A stretch of 64,000 bases of DNA from Glaciimonas sp. (lineage in GTDB: Bacteria; Pseudomonadota; Gammaproteobacteria; Burkholderiales; Burkholderiaceae_D). The number at the start of each line of letters is the position of its first letter. Position 1 is the stretch's first letter. Positions 36,113-44,890 of the stretch are shown here, piece after piece. Where the stretch lies: NCBI GenBank assembly GCA_012927585.1, contig JABBOY010000003.1:310001-374000 (forward strand), written 5' to 3'. Below the pieces are notes generated by a model. That model saw only the letters and a list, made by a program, of their open reading frames with translations. It was not told the origin of the DNA and ran no database searches. Both the position numbers and the translations under genes were made by a program.

Positions 36113-37396
36113 CTATTTTTTTGCCTTTTTATCCAATTCCCGCAAATGCGCCAATTTCTCGCCGATCTTGCCTTCCAGCCCACGCGGGGTTGGGGTGTAC
36201 CAGTGCTGGTTGCCGATGCCATCCGGCAAATAGGTTTCGCCAGCAGCGTAAGCCTCCGGTTCGTCGTGCGCATATCGGTACAACTTGCCGTAACCTAATT
36301 CTTTCATCAGCTTGGTAGGAGCGTTGCGCAAATGCTCCGGCACCGGGCGCGATTTATCCTGTTTGACGAAGGCTCTGACCTGGTTGTAAGCCATGTAACC
36401 GGCATTGCTCTTGGCGGCAATCGACAAATAAATCACCGCTTGTGCCAGTGCCAATTCGCCTTCCGGCGAGCCCAGGCGCTCATAAGTGGCGGCAGCATCG
36501 TTGGTGATCTGCATCGCGCGCGGGTCGGCCAGCCCGATGTCTTCCCAGGCCATGCGCACGATACGACGCGACAGATAGCGCGCATCGACGCCGCCATCGA
36601 GCATCCGGCACAGCCAATACAGCGCCGCGTCGGGGTTCGATCCGCGCACCGATTTGTGCAAGGCTGAAATCTGGTCGTAAAACGCGTCGCCGCCCTTGTC
36701 GAAACGGCGTAGCGTGTCGCCCAGACATTCCACCAGTAGCGCCGCGTCGACTTGTTTCAGATTCTTGGCCTGCGCCGCGCGGAAAATAATTTCCAGCGTA
36801 TTCAACAACTTGCGGCCATCGCCGTCGGCACTCGCGATCAGTGTCAGTTTGGCGTCCGGCGTAAATTGCAAGCCATCCAGCTCGACAGCGCAGGCGCGAT
36901 CGGCCAAAATGCGCAAGTCATCATCAGTGAGCGACTTCAGCACATAAGTCGCCGCGCGCGACAACAGAGCGCCATTGACTTCGAACGATGGATTTTCGGT
37001 GGTGGCGCCGATGAAAGTGAACAAGCCGCTCTCGACGTGCGGCAGAAATGCATCTTGCTGGCTCTTGTTGAAACGATGCACTTCATCCACGAACAGGATG
37101 GTGCGGCGGCCAGAGTTAGCGCGAATCACCTGCGCCCGTTCGACCGCCTCGCGGATATCCTTCACCCCGGATAGCACCGCCGGCAGCGCTATGAATTCGG
37201 CATTGAAACTGTCAGCCATCAGGCGCGCCAGCGTAGTCTTGCCCACGCCCGGCGGCCCCCACAAAATCATCGAATGCGGCTCGCCTGATTCGAACGCGAC
37301 ACGCAACGGTTTGCCCGCGCCAAGCAAGTGTTGCTGACCGATCACGTCATCCAGCGTTTTGGGGCGAAGGCGTTCGGCCAAGGGGATCAAAGTCAT
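36113..37396 (-). CDS. rarA: Replication-associated recombination protein A
   Basis: A 427-residue AAA+ ATPase (MgsA/Mgs1/WRNIP1 family) that acts at stalled replication forks. LAERLRPKTLDDVIGQQHLLG opens the AAA domain, Walker A is GPPGVGKTTL, Walker B FVDEVHRF and sensor 1 GATTENPSF. The C-terminal tetramerisation domain carries RMAWEDIGLADP. ATG 37396 was chosen: 86 in-frame upstream codons do not match the family. It lies between lolA-ftsK-like neighbours typical of betaproteobacteria and serS. Confidence 0.96.
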   Translation of the reverse strand: MTLIPLAERLRPKTLDDVIGQQHLLGAGKPLRVAFESGEPHSMILWGPPGVGKTTLARLMADSFNAEFIALPAVLSGVKDIREAVERAQVIRANSGRRTILFVDEVHRFNKSQQDAFLPHVESGLFTFIGATTENPSFEVNGALLSRAATYVLKSLTDDDLRILADRACAVELDGLQFTPDAKLTLIASADGDGRKLLNTLEIIFRAAQAKNLKQVDAALLVECLGDTLRRFDKGGDAFYDQISALHKSVRGSNPDAALYWLCRMLDGGVDARYLSRRIVRMAWEDIGLADPRAMQITNDAAATYERLGSPEGELALAQAVIYLSIAAKSNAGYMAYNQVRAFVKQDKSRPVPEHLRNAPTKLMKELGYGKLYRYAHDEPEAYAAGETYLPDGIGNQHWYTPTPRGLEGKIGEKLAHLRELDKKAKK

Positions 37397-37490
37397 GGGT
37401 AGACAAGCATAAAGTCGAGAAAGAAGATTGTAGTCTAGCGGTATACTGCAACCCCGTGCCACGCCATCCATCACCACATTGTTCATCGAC

Positions 37491-37799
37491 ATGGAACCAC
37501 AAGACAACACCGCCCTGCGCACCAAACTGCTACAGGAAACCGCCCAAATCGCCTGGGTCGAACTACAGCGCCACTTTGCCACTGGCGCGGTTGTGTATGT
37601 CAGCGACAGCCTCGACCTGATCGATGTTGCCATGCACATCAGCAATGACGACAAGACTATCGTTGAGAACTGGCTGCAGGCACAACAGCTCGGCCGGGTG
37701 TCGGATCAGCAGGCGCGAGAATGGCTGGAAACAGACGCGCTAGTCTGGTCGGTGGTAGTCAACCCGTGGATTCTGGTGCAACCAAAATACTGTCTTTAA
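37491..37799 (+). CDS. DUF2288 family protein
   Basis: A 102-residue small soluble protein with the family pattern: LLQETAQIAWVELQRHFATG, YVSDSLDLIDVAMHI and the C-terminal VWSVVVNPWILVQPKY. Function unknown. Its start at 37491 is 95 bp from rarA's start, so the two are divergent. Element copy 5 follows it in the gap toward the CarH/LitR-like gene. Confidence 0.8.
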   Translation: MEPQDNTALRTKLLQETAQIAWVELQRHFATGAVVYVSDSLDLIDVAMHISNDDKTIVENWLQAQQLGRVSDQQAREWLETDALVWSVVVNPWILVQPKYCL

Positions 37800-37863
37800 G
37801 AAACCCTGGCAAATCGCTTTTGCAATCGCAGTGTTGATTGAAAAATAACATATACTGCGTTAT

Positions 37864-37922
37864 GTATTTTACGTCGACCCATAAATAATATGCGGAATAT
37901 TCCATATTTATAGGCATACTCC
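37864..37922 (+). repeat. AT-rich dispersed element, copy 5
   Basis: GTATTTT at 37864, ATGCG at offset 26, GGCATACTCC ending at 37922 (59 nt), followed by AGTTATTTTT. GGAATATTCC is a perfect inner palindrome, framed by ATAAATA and TATTTAT. TATACTGC stands 13 nt before it. It lies between the 3' ends of two convergent genes, so it is not a promoter of either. Confidence 0.9.
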
Positions 37923-37949
37923 AGTTATTTTTCTCTTATAAAAAAATAT

Positions 37950-38891
37950 TTAGGCAGCCTGTCTGGCGTGCCACTCATTGAGGCAAGTGTGAATCTCAAT
38001 AAGGCTGTTCAGTACATACACCGACTTTGGCGGACGTCGGGCAAGCACCGCGCAATGGCCGCCGACCCATAACTCTATTCCAGCCGGTAATTTGCTGGAC
38101 AAGTCAGTCAAGCCTTCCAGCACTTGCCTGGGATTCATCACACCTGAAAATGACAGCGCAACGATATCCGCACCTTGCGAGTGAACCGCGCTCACGATAT
38201 CGACTACCGGTGTTTGTACACCCAATGAAATACAACTCGCGCCGTCCAGCACAAAAATCGCTTCCGCCATCAACAAACCCAAGCCGTGCTGCTCCTGGGG
38301 CAAGGTCGTCAACAGAATGCGCGGACGTGCAGGCTCTTCGCCCTGCAGCAGCGGCAGTGTCGAAATGGCATTACGCATCACAACTTGCACCGATTCGGTA
38401 TACAAATGCTCTTCAAAAACTTGCAATGCACCGCTGGCCCAAGCGTCACCTACCAAGCAATTCAGCGGCGCCAATATTTCGATGACAAAACGTTCCAGAC
38501 CCATGCGCGACAATGCTTGCGACAGGCGGTGACGCAACACCTCGGCTTGATGCGTTTGGCATAAATCCAGATAACCTTGCAGCACGGCAAGGTCGGCCCC
38601 GCCGGCGCTGGTAGCGCTGATCGCATCGGCGGCCGCTGCCGTCACCGACTGTTGCAGCAGCTGCTGCAACGCCTGGGTGCTGTGATGCATGATTTTGCCG
38701 GGACGATGGCCTTGATCAAGCAAGCGCTTCAACAGCCGCAGCTTGTCAACCTGTTCAACGGGATATGCGCGCTCGCCCAGGTCATCCCTGCTCGGCTTCG
38801 GAAATCCATAGCGACGCTCCCATACCCGCAACGCATCCTTAGACAAGCCGGTATCGCGCTCAACGGCGCCGATACTCATTGTTATCTGCAT
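37950..38891 (-). CDS. litR: Cobalamin-binding MerR-family photoreceptor regulator (CarH/LitR type)
   Basis: A 313-residue regulator. An N-terminal MerR winged helix (about 1-70, SIGAVERDTGLSKDALRVWERRYGFP) is joined to a helical bundle and a cobalamin-binding Rossmann domain. W151-x9-E161-H162 is the adenosylcobalamin light-sensing signature and E200-x-H202-x-x-G205 the base-off His motif; VGG follows. In known members, dark tetramers with adenosylcobalamin repress and light breaks the Co-C bond, freeing DNA. It is divergent from the flavin/lipid operon, its likely target. A start at Met5 is possible. Confidence 0.9.
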   Translation of the reverse strand: MQITMSIGAVERDTGLSKDALRVWERRYGFPKPSRDDLGERAYPVEQVDKLRLLKRLLDQGHRPGKIMHHSTQALQQLLQQSVTAAAADAISATSAGGADLAVLQGYLDLCQTHQAEVLRHRLSQALSRMGLERFVIEILAPLNCLVGDAWASGALQVFEEHLYTESVQVVMRNAISTLPLLQGEEPARPRILLTTLPQEQHGLGLLMAEAIFVLDGASCISLGVQTPVVDIVSAVHSQGADIVALSFSGVMNPRQVLEGLTDLSSKLPAGIELWVGGHCAVLARRPPKSVYVLNSLIEIHTCLNEWHARQAA

Positions 38892-39151
38892 AAAATTTAT
38901 TTACCTGTTTGTATATCGCCATTTCACAACTCAAAGTTTACGCTTACAGCATAGACAATTAATATATTTTTTAGCAATTATTGGTATTTATCGCATTATT
39001 ACCATTATTTGTCCATGACATTACATTGACAATAAAAAGATTTAAGTTCAGCATACGCTGGATCCGGCACCTATTTTACGTGCGCAAACTATTAAAGCCG
39101 CTGTTACGCGCCACTTGACATTTTCAGTTGCCAGCCATGAGGAAGTACCCG
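38892..39151. promoter_or_regulatory. Divergent control region between litR and the lipid operon
   Basis: A 260-bp AT-rich region between the two divergent genes. TTGTATAT occurs near the litR side and TTGACAATAAAAAG near the middle. No palindromic or tandem operator stood out to me. A CarH/LitR-like protein is expected to bind here, but the site is not proved. No element copy fits the spacing of the dispersed family. Confidence 0.5.
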
Positions 39152-40471
39152 ATGAAAATCGCTGTCATAGGATCAGGAATCTCCGGTCTGTCCTGCGCAT
39201 ATCGCTTGGCCCGAGCCGGCTTTGATGTCGCATTATTGGAGGCGAACGATTATTTTGGCGGTCACACTCATACTGTCGACGTCACGCTGGATAACGTCAG
39301 CTACGGCGTAGATACCGGCTTTCTAGTCTTTAATCACAAAACCTATCCCAATCTGGTTGCGTTATTTGCTGAACTGGAAATAGAGACTGTGGCTACCGAT
39401 ATGTCTTTTTCAGTCAAGTTACCGCTAGGCGGGCGCACGCTGGAATGGGCCGGCGGCGGTCTTGATGCTGTATTTGCGCAGCGCAGCAACTTGTTACGCC
39501 CAAGTTTTCACCGCATGTTACGCGATATTCTGCGCTTCAATCGATACGCCACAAGGCTGGCATTATCCGACGAAGATACAGCGGCAAACAATTCGCTCGG
39601 CGCTTACTTAGTCCAGCACAACTACAGCATGGAATTTCGTGACTGGTATTTGCTGCCTATGGCAGGTTGCATCTGGTCATGCCCAACCGAGCAAATGCTG
39701 GCGTTCCCGCTATTGTCATTTGTGCGCTTTTGCCACAACCACGGTCTTTTGCAAGTCAATGACCGGCCGCAATGGCACACCGTTAAAGGCGGTGCGCGTC
39801 ATTATGTCGAAAAAATGCTGGCGCACATTCCCTCCAAATTTCTGAATACAACGGTCAAATCCGTCACTCGCCTGACACTGGGCAACAGCACCAAAATCAA
39901 GATTCAAGCCACCAATGGCGTCCACCCGGTTGAGCATGTCGTTGACCATGTGGTACTAGCCAGCCATAGCGATCAATCTTTGCGCCTGTTGCGGGATGCG
40001 ACGGCAGCCGAAAGCGCATTGCTGTCAACCATCCAGTATCAGCCTAACCGCGCAGTGCTGCATGTCGACTCCAGCTGCCTGCCGGCAAACAAGAAAACCT
40101 GGTCAGCCTGGAACTATCAGAGCCAGCCGGGGCGCGAACCCAAGGTATGCGTACATTACCTGATCAACCAGTTGCAACCTGTGCCATTCCGGCAAGCAGT
40201 GATCGTGTCGCTTAATCCGATTCATCCGCCACAGCCTGATAGCGTACTTGCTACTTTTGATTACGCGCATCCGGTATTCGATGCTGCTGCGGTCGCGGCA
40301 CAACGCAAATTGGCAATCATGCAAGGCCATCAGAATACCTGGTTTGCAGGTGCCTGGACCGGTTATGGATTCCATGAAGATGGCTTGAAGTCGGGGCTGG
40401 CAGTAGCCCAAGCCATTCAGGCAGTTACCCAAGCCACAGCCAACGCGCAGCAGATGCGCTCTGCCGCCTAA
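39152..40471 (+). CDS. FAD-dependent amine oxidase-like protein, photoreceptor operon
   Basis: A 439-residue flavoprotein with the N-terminal FAD motif IAVIGSGISGLSCAYRLARAG and the EANDYFGGHTHTV segment, of the NAD/FAD-binding amine oxidase group that accompanies DUF1365 and a cyclopropane-synthase-like enzyme in many bacteria. In Rhodobacter the cognate gene set makes furan fatty acids, so a lipid desaturation or oxidation role is inferred. ATG 39152 has GAGG about eight bases ahead. It opens a tight operon and is divergent from litR. Confidence 0.85.
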   Translation: MKIAVIGSGISGLSCAYRLARAGFDVALLEANDYFGGHTHTVDVTLDNVSYGVDTGFLVFNHKTYPNLVALFAELEIETVATDMSFSVKLPLGGRTLEWAGGGLDAVFAQRSNLLRPSFHRMLRDILRFNRYATRLALSDEDTAANNSLGAYLVQHNYSMEFRDWYLLPMAGCIWSCPTEQMLAFPLLSFVRFCHNHGLLQVNDRPQWHTVKGGARHYVEKMLAHIPSKFLNTTVKSVTRLTLGNSTKIKIQATNGVHPVEHVVDHVVLASHSDQSLRLLRDATAAESALLSTIQYQPNRAVLHVDSSCLPANKKTWSAWNYQSQPGREPKVCVHYLINQLQPVPFRQAVIVSLNPIHPPQPDSVLATFDYAHPVFDAAAVAAQRKLAIMQGHQNTWFAGAWTGYGFHEDGLKSGLAVAQAIQAVTQATANAQQMRSAA

Positions 40472-40486
40472 ACGCGATGCAACACA

Positions 40487-41317
40487 ATGACGCACTCACT
40501 CGCTAAGAACATAGATAAGCCCGCCTCACTTTCGGTGCAATTGTGCTTTGGCGAAGTGCGCCACACCCGTTTGCGTCCTGCCCGACATGTTTTTAACTAC
40601 GGCGTGTATTTTGTGCGCATGCCGTTGCGTCCAATGGCGCACGCACCGTTGAAGCGTGCACTGCCGGCAGGGTTTTCCCACAACCGCTTCAATTTATTGT
40701 CCTTTTGGGATAAAGACCACGGCGATGGACAGCAGCCTTTGCTCAGTTGGATTGATGCACTACTGAAGAACGAAGGTATTGCCGACGCCGATGGCGAAAT
40801 CTGGTTGCAGGCATTCCCGCGTGTGCTGGGCTATGTATTTAATCCGGTGTCTTTCTGGTTTTGTCATAACAAGGATGGACAACTGCGTGCGGTGTTGGCC
40901 GAAGTACGCAATACCTTTGGCGAGAGTCACAATTATTTGCTCGATACCGGCGGCGCGATGCCTTATGGCATCGAATTGACTGCGCGCAAAATATTCCATG
41001 TTTCGCCGTTTTGCGCAGTGGATGGCACTTATCGTTTTCGCTTTATGCGTACTTCGCACAATCGCGGCGGCAAAGCAGCGGAGCGCACGGTAGTAAGGAT
41101 TGATTATGACGACGCCGCTGGCCCGCTGCTTTTGACCAGCGTATCCGGGTCGTCGCACCCATTGTCGAATGCCGTCGTAGCCAGAGCATTTTTTGCCTAC
41201 CCCCTGATGACCTTCGGCGTCATTGCAAGAATACATTGGCAAGCATTGCGATTATGGATAAAGCGTGTGCCATTTTTCAAAAAACCACATCCTCCATCCA
41301 GCGAGTTGAGCCGATGA
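40487..41317 (+). CDS. DUF1365 family protein
   Basis: A 276-residue protein of the DUF1365 family, which nearly always lies between the amine-oxidase-like flavoprotein and the cyclopropane-fatty-acid-synthase-like gene. Family positions visible: CFGEVRHTRLRPARHVFNY, the LLSFWDKDHGDG segment, GYVFNPVSFWFCH and EVRNTFGESHNYLL. Its last bases overlap the next gene by four (ATGA), so translation is coupled. The activity is not established. Confidence 0.85.
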   Translation: MTHSLAKNIDKPASLSVQLCFGEVRHTRLRPARHVFNYGVYFVRMPLRPMAHAPLKRALPAGFSHNRFNLLSFWDKDHGDGQQPLLSWIDALLKNEGIADADGEIWLQAFPRVLGYVFNPVSFWFCHNKDGQLRAVLAEVRNTFGESHNYLLDTGGAMPYGIELTARKIFHVSPFCAVDGTYRFRFMRTSHNRGGKAAERTVVRIDYDDAAGPLLLTSVSGSSHPLSNAVVARAFFAYPLMTFGVIARIHWQALRLWIKRVPFFKKPHPPSSELSR

Positions 41318-42555
41318 ATACCAAACTAATGCATCCGAAAACGATCAATTTTGATACCCAGTCAGCACCGCCCGGGCACCTGAACTTGCCGGCGCAAGTG
41401 AAATTCATTCTGCAAATGTTGCGCAAGCTCGAACAAGGTGCGCTGCGCATGGAGTTTCCAAATGGCCACTATGAGCACTTTGGCGATCACTCGCATCCGG
41501 TCACGCTATCGCTGAAAAACTGGGATATCTGTAATGCAGCCCTGAAGTCGGGCGACATCGGTTTTGCGCAAACTTTCATTGATGGCCATTGGAGCACCGA
41601 CAATTTGCCAGGCTTGATTGAAATTTTTGTGCGCAACCGCCATGCACTGGAATCGATGATTTATGGCAGTTGGTGGGGTAGCCTGCTGTACCGCCTGAAG
41701 CATGTTTTCAATCGTAATTCCAGATCGGGTAGCCGTAAAAACATCCATGCCCACTACGACATCGGCAACGATTTTTATCAATTGTGGCTGGATCCTTCCA
41801 TGACGTATTCCAGTGCATTGTTTGCCGACGGCCATGCCGACGACTTGCACGCTGCGCAAAACGCCAAATACCGCCGGATATTGAATGAATTGCAGTTGCC
41901 GCCACATGCACGGGTGCTGGAAATAGGCTGCGGCTGGGGCGGCTTTGCAGAACTGACAACCAGCACCGCTGATGCGCACGTTACAGGCTTGACACTATCG
42001 CGCCAGCAATTAAATTTTGCGCATCAGCGTTTAAGCAAGGCCGGCGTCGCCGATCAGGTGGAGTTGCGGCTGCAGGATTACCGCGATACCCACGGCCAGT
42101 TCGATGCGGTCGCGTCGATTGAAATGTTTGAAGCCGTCGGCGAAACCTATTGGCCGAGTTATTTTGAATGCATCGCCCGCAACCTTAAACCGAAGGGCCG
42201 TGCCTGTATCCAAACCATCGTGATTGCCGACGGATTATTTGAGCGCTATCGGAAAGGCACCGACTTTATTCAGCAATATATTTTTCCCGGCGGGATGTTA
42301 CCGTCGCCGTCGGTTTTTTGCCGGCAAGCTGCCAGGCATGGGTTGCGCGTAGTCAACGAATTCAAATTTGGCCTCGACTATGCGCGCACCCTTGATGCGT
42401 GGCGCAGCGCTTTCCAAAAACAATTGCCGCAAGTGCGCGCGCAAGGCTTCGATGATCGCTTCTTGCGTACCTGGGAATTTTATCTCGCATATTGCGAAGC
42501 AGGATTTCGCGCAAAGAATATTGATGTCGCCCAGTTCACTCTTGAAAAAATTTGA
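41314..42555 (+). CDS. Cyclopropane-fatty-acyl-phospholipid synthase-like methyltransferase
   Basis: A 413-residue SAM-dependent lipid methyltransferase. HAHYDIGNDFYQLWLDPSMTYS, the SAM motif LEIGCGWGGFAE (about residues 200-211), and SIEMFEAVGETYWPSYF, YIFPGGMLPS and GLDYARTL are the CfaS hallmarks. It adds a methyl(ene) group to an unsaturated phospholipid acyl chain. Located in an operon with a flavin oxidase and DUF1365, it might instead make a furan-fatty-acid precursor. The real start is ATG 41314, which overlaps the DUF1365 stop. Confidence 0.92.
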   Translation: MNTKLMHPKTINFDTQSAPPGHLNLPAQVKFILQMLRKLEQGALRMEFPNGHYEHFGDHSHPVTLSLKNWDICNAALKSGDIGFAQTFIDGHWSTDNLPGLIEIFVRNRHALESMIYGSWWGSLLYRLKHVFNRNSRSGSRKNIHAHYDIGNDFYQLWLDPSMTYSSALFADGHADDLHAAQNAKYRRILNELQLPPHARVLEIGCGWGGFAELTTSTADAHVTGLTLSRQQLNFAHQRLSKAGVADQVELRLQDYRDTHGQFDAVASIEMFEAVGETYWPSYFECIARNLKPKGRACIQTIVIADGLFERYRKGTDFIQQYIFPGGMLPSPSVFCRQAARHGLRVVNEFKFGLDYARTLDAWRSAFQKQLPQVRAQGFDDRFLRTWEFYLAYCEAGFRAKNIDVAQFTLEKI

Positions 42556-42559
42556 TGCC

Positions 42560-42709
42560 ATGAACCGCAACAGATTAATTGGGAACGGGCCTCGACACCT
42601 GATCGGCACACGAGCGATGTCCGCCGGATATGGATTGCGGCCACGTCTGTTGAAACCATCTGCAGCAGGCCTAATGCTGCGCCCCCGTCACGCGATGTTT
42701 AATCCTTAA
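42560..42709 (+). CDS. Small ORF of unknown status in the lipid operon
   Basis: A 49-codon open frame (MNRNRLIGNGPRHLIGTRAM at the start) starts 5 bp after the cfa-like stop and ends 18 bp before the lipoprotein gene. It is basic, has no recognisable domain and no clear ribosome-binding site. It may be a spacer between operon genes or a small protein. I cannot tell. Confidence 0.2.
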   Translation: MNRNRLIGNGPRHLIGTRAMSAGYGLRPRLLKPSAAGLMLRPRHAMFNP

Positions 42710-42726
42710 AACGGTAGGAGCCCAAC

Positions 42727-43257
42727 ATGCATTATCTGAAAAATTTTTGTGCGGCGATCGCAATTACTCTGCTGACTTCCTGTGCTGCGCCAGAACCGCC
42801 CTACTACGCCAACCAAAAACCGACGCTTGACATGCAGCAGTATTTCAACGGCACGCTGGATGCCTGGGGCATGTTTCAAGATCGTTCCGGCAAGGTCGTG
42901 AAACGCTTTACCGTAGTGATGCGATGCAAGTGGGATGGCGATGTCGGTACGCTCGATGAAGACTTTAGCTATTCCGACGGCACCAAACAAAAACGCGTAT
43001 GGACACTGCGCAAAGTGGCGCCCGGCCGTTATATCGGCACCGCACCCGATGTGATCGGTGAAGCCATCGGTAGCGCCGCCGGCAATGTTCTGCATTGGAA
43101 ATATGTGCTGGCGCTACCAGTGGAGGGCCGTATTTATAACGTGAAATTGGACGACTGGATGTACTTAATGGATGACCGCGTGATGTTAAACCGTACCGCC
43201 ATGAGCAAATTCGGATTTGCGCTAGGCGAAATTACCTTGTCCGTTACCAAGCGTTGA
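42727..43257 (+). CDS. DUF3833-type lipoprotein
   Basis: A 176-residue lipoprotein with the lipobox LTSC at the end of an N-terminal signal. The body YFNGTLDAWGMFQDRSGKVV, then TLDEDFSYSDGTKQKRVW matches the DUF3833 pattern that recurs in light- and singlet-oxygen-controlled lipid gene clusters. It is presumably anchored to the outer or inner membrane and could present or carry a modified lipid; that is inference. AGGAG stands before the ATG. Confidence 0.85.
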   Translation: MHYLKNFCAAIAITLLTSCAAPEPPYYANQKPTLDMQQYFNGTLDAWGMFQDRSGKVVKRFTVVMRCKWDGDVGTLDEDFSYSDGTKQKRVWTLRKVAPGRYIGTAPDVIGEAIGSAAGNVLHWKYVLALPVEGRIYNVKLDDWMYLMDDRVMLNRTAMSKFGFALGEITLSVTKR

Positions 43258-43271
43258 ATGCCGGGCTGCAA

Positions 43272-44039
43272 ATGAACCAAAAAATTTCGAGCTGGCACAA
43301 CCAGCGCGTCTGGGTGATCGGCGCCTCGACCGGCATCGGCGCAGAAACAGCGCGTTTGCTATTGTCAAAAGGCGCGCGCGTGGCGCTGTCTGCGCGCAGC
43401 CTGGAAACCCTGGACACGGTAGCAAACCGGCACCCGAATGCGCTGATAGCTGCGCTGGACATCATCGATCATGCAACGGTAGTAGCTGCGCACGATTTGA
43501 TCCGGCAGCAATGGCAAAGCCTCGACCTGGTGTTGGTGGTAGCCGGAGGCTATAACGAAATGCGTGCCGACACCTTTGACCTGGCGGCGGCCAATCGCTT
43601 GATTGATTTGAACCTGCGCGGCGTTTTCAATTGCCTTGATGCAATTTTGCCAGACTTCCTGAAGCAAGGCTGCGGCGGCATCGGCATCGTCGCCTCCGCT
43701 GCAGGCTACAGCGGCTTGCCCAAAGCGTTGATCTACGGCCCCACTAAAGCGGCGTTGATCAATTTGTGCGAATCGCTGTTTCTGGATTTGCGCCCACGCG
43801 GTATCGGCGTCTACGTAATCAATCCCGGTTTTGTCGAAACACCGCTGACAGCGGGCAATGACTTCCCAATGCCGGCGCTTATTTCCGCCGCTACGGCGGC
43901 GCATGAATTAGTGCGCGGGATGGAGCGCGGCCAGTTTCACATACACTTTCCAAAACGCTTCACCAACTGGCTACGACTGGCGCGCTTGCTGCCTTATCGC
44001 CTATATTTTTGGTTGATCCATAAGGGTACCGGGCTATGA
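43272..44039 (+). CDS. Short-chain dehydrogenase/reductase
   Basis: A 255-residue classical SDR. WVIGASTGIGAETARLLL is the cofactor glycine motif. The catalytic Tyr-x-x-x-Lys is YGPTK, with the Ser in IVASAAGYSG. It is soluble in sequence, with a basic tail. The substrate is unknown; a role in modifying an oxidised lipid made by the neighbouring genes is inferred. The ATG at 43272 was preferred over a TTG 18 bp upstream. Its stop overlaps the next gene by four bases. Confidence 0.9.
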   Translation: MNQKISSWHNQRVWVIGASTGIGAETARLLLSKGARVALSARSLETLDTVANRHPNALIAALDIIDHATVVAAHDLIRQQWQSLDLVLVVAGGYNEMRADTFDLAAANRLIDLNLRGVFNCLDAILPDFLKQGCGGIGIVASAAGYSGLPKALIYGPTKAALINLCESLFLDLRPRGIGVYVINPGFVETPLTAGNDFPMPALISAATAAHELVRGMERGQFHIHFPKRFTNWLRLARLLPYRLYFWLIHKGTGL

Positions 44040-44500
44040 ATACCGACATGCGCAGTAATCCAGGCGATGATGCCAAGCTCCACGGCATGGTGCAATTTTT
44101 TGAATCGCTCACAGCAGAGTCGGTCCAACATCTGGACCGTGTGTATGCAACCGGTGCCTCTTTTAAAGATCCATTCAATGACGTATGCGGACTGCCTGCA
44201 ATTGCCCATATTTTCAGCCACATGTTCACTCAAGTCGATGACGCCCGCTTTGTCGTGACCACACAAATCGTGCGTGGCGACACCGCATTTCTGACCTGGG
44301 ATTTTCTGTTCCGCATGAAACGATTTTCAACCGCTCAACAGTGCATACGCGGCGCCACCCATCTGCGCTTTGCCACCGACGGTCGCGTCAATTTTCATCG
44401 AGATTACTGGGATGCTGCGGAAGAACTGTATGAAAAGCTGCCGATACTGGGCGGTTTCATGCGTCTGCTCAAACGCGCTGTCGCGCGTGATGCAGAATAA
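44036..44500 (+). CDS. NTF2-like (SnoaL/DUF4440-type) protein
   Basis: A 154-residue small alpha+beta cone protein of the nuclear transport factor 2 fold. LTAESVQHLDRVYATGASFKDPFNDV and the FVVTTQIVRGDTAFLTWDF segment fit this fold. Proteins of this type occur as the last gene in many CarH/LitR and RpoE-ChrR-type clusters. It could bind a hydrophobic ligand. The ATG overlaps the preceding SDR stop (ATGA), so all genes from 39152 onward form one transcript. A photolyase gene, often present in such clusters, is not in this window. Confidence 0.8.
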   Translation: MNTDMRSNPGDDAKLHGMVQFFESLTAESVQHLDRVYATGASFKDPFNDVCGLPAIAHIFSHMFTQVDDARFVVTTQIVRGDTAFLTWDFLFRMKRFSTAQQCIRGATHLRFATDGRVNFHRDYWDAAEELYEKLPILGGFMRLLKRAVARDAE

Positions 44501-44513
44501 TATACTGCCTATT

Positions 44514-44571
44514 GTGTTATTTAATATCACAATAAAAAATGCGGTAAATGGCATATTTATAGACATACTCC
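44514..44571 (+). repeat. AT-rich dispersed element, copy 6
   Basis: GTGTTATTT starts at 44514, ATGCG is at offset 25 and ACATACTCC ends at 44571 (58 nt), followed by AATATTTTA. TATACTGC stands 13 nt before it, as in copy 5. It follows the NTF2-like stop by 14 bp and lies 320 bp before the next gene. Confidence 0.8.
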
Positions 44572-44890
44572 AATATTTTATATCAAATAAAATCGTCCCG
44601 CCTGATCCAAGAAAGCATCTTACTTTCCAAGTGAGGAAAGTCCTGAGTAGATTGCAAACCAGGCAGTAATTGCGGACTCGTTCTGTACACGACGAAGTTC
44701 ACTCATGAGAGTCGCATGCTCTACTTTCGGTATAGCTTGTGCACCGAAAATTTATCTTGACGGGGGAGCACCGTGCACCGATATGGATTGACGCACCCGG
44801 AACTCCGAAAAAACCATGTTACGATTTGTGCGATTATCACAACTAGAATTGCCAGTGACTTCCAACGTTATCCGGCAAACGTATAACTCC
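44572..44890. other. Intergenic region before the glycosyltransferase gene
   Basis: About 320 bp of moderately AT-rich DNA with no recognisable gene or RNA. Two TTGACG hexamers occur near 44757 and 44788 but without a convincing -10, so no promoter is claimed. Confidence 0.4.

Noticed and set aside
38940-39060. AT-rich repeat-like sequence upstream of the flavin oxidase gene
   Set aside because: It has GGTATTTATCGCATTATTACC but neither orientation has the +26 ATGCG with the +52 CATACTCC block of the dispersed family.
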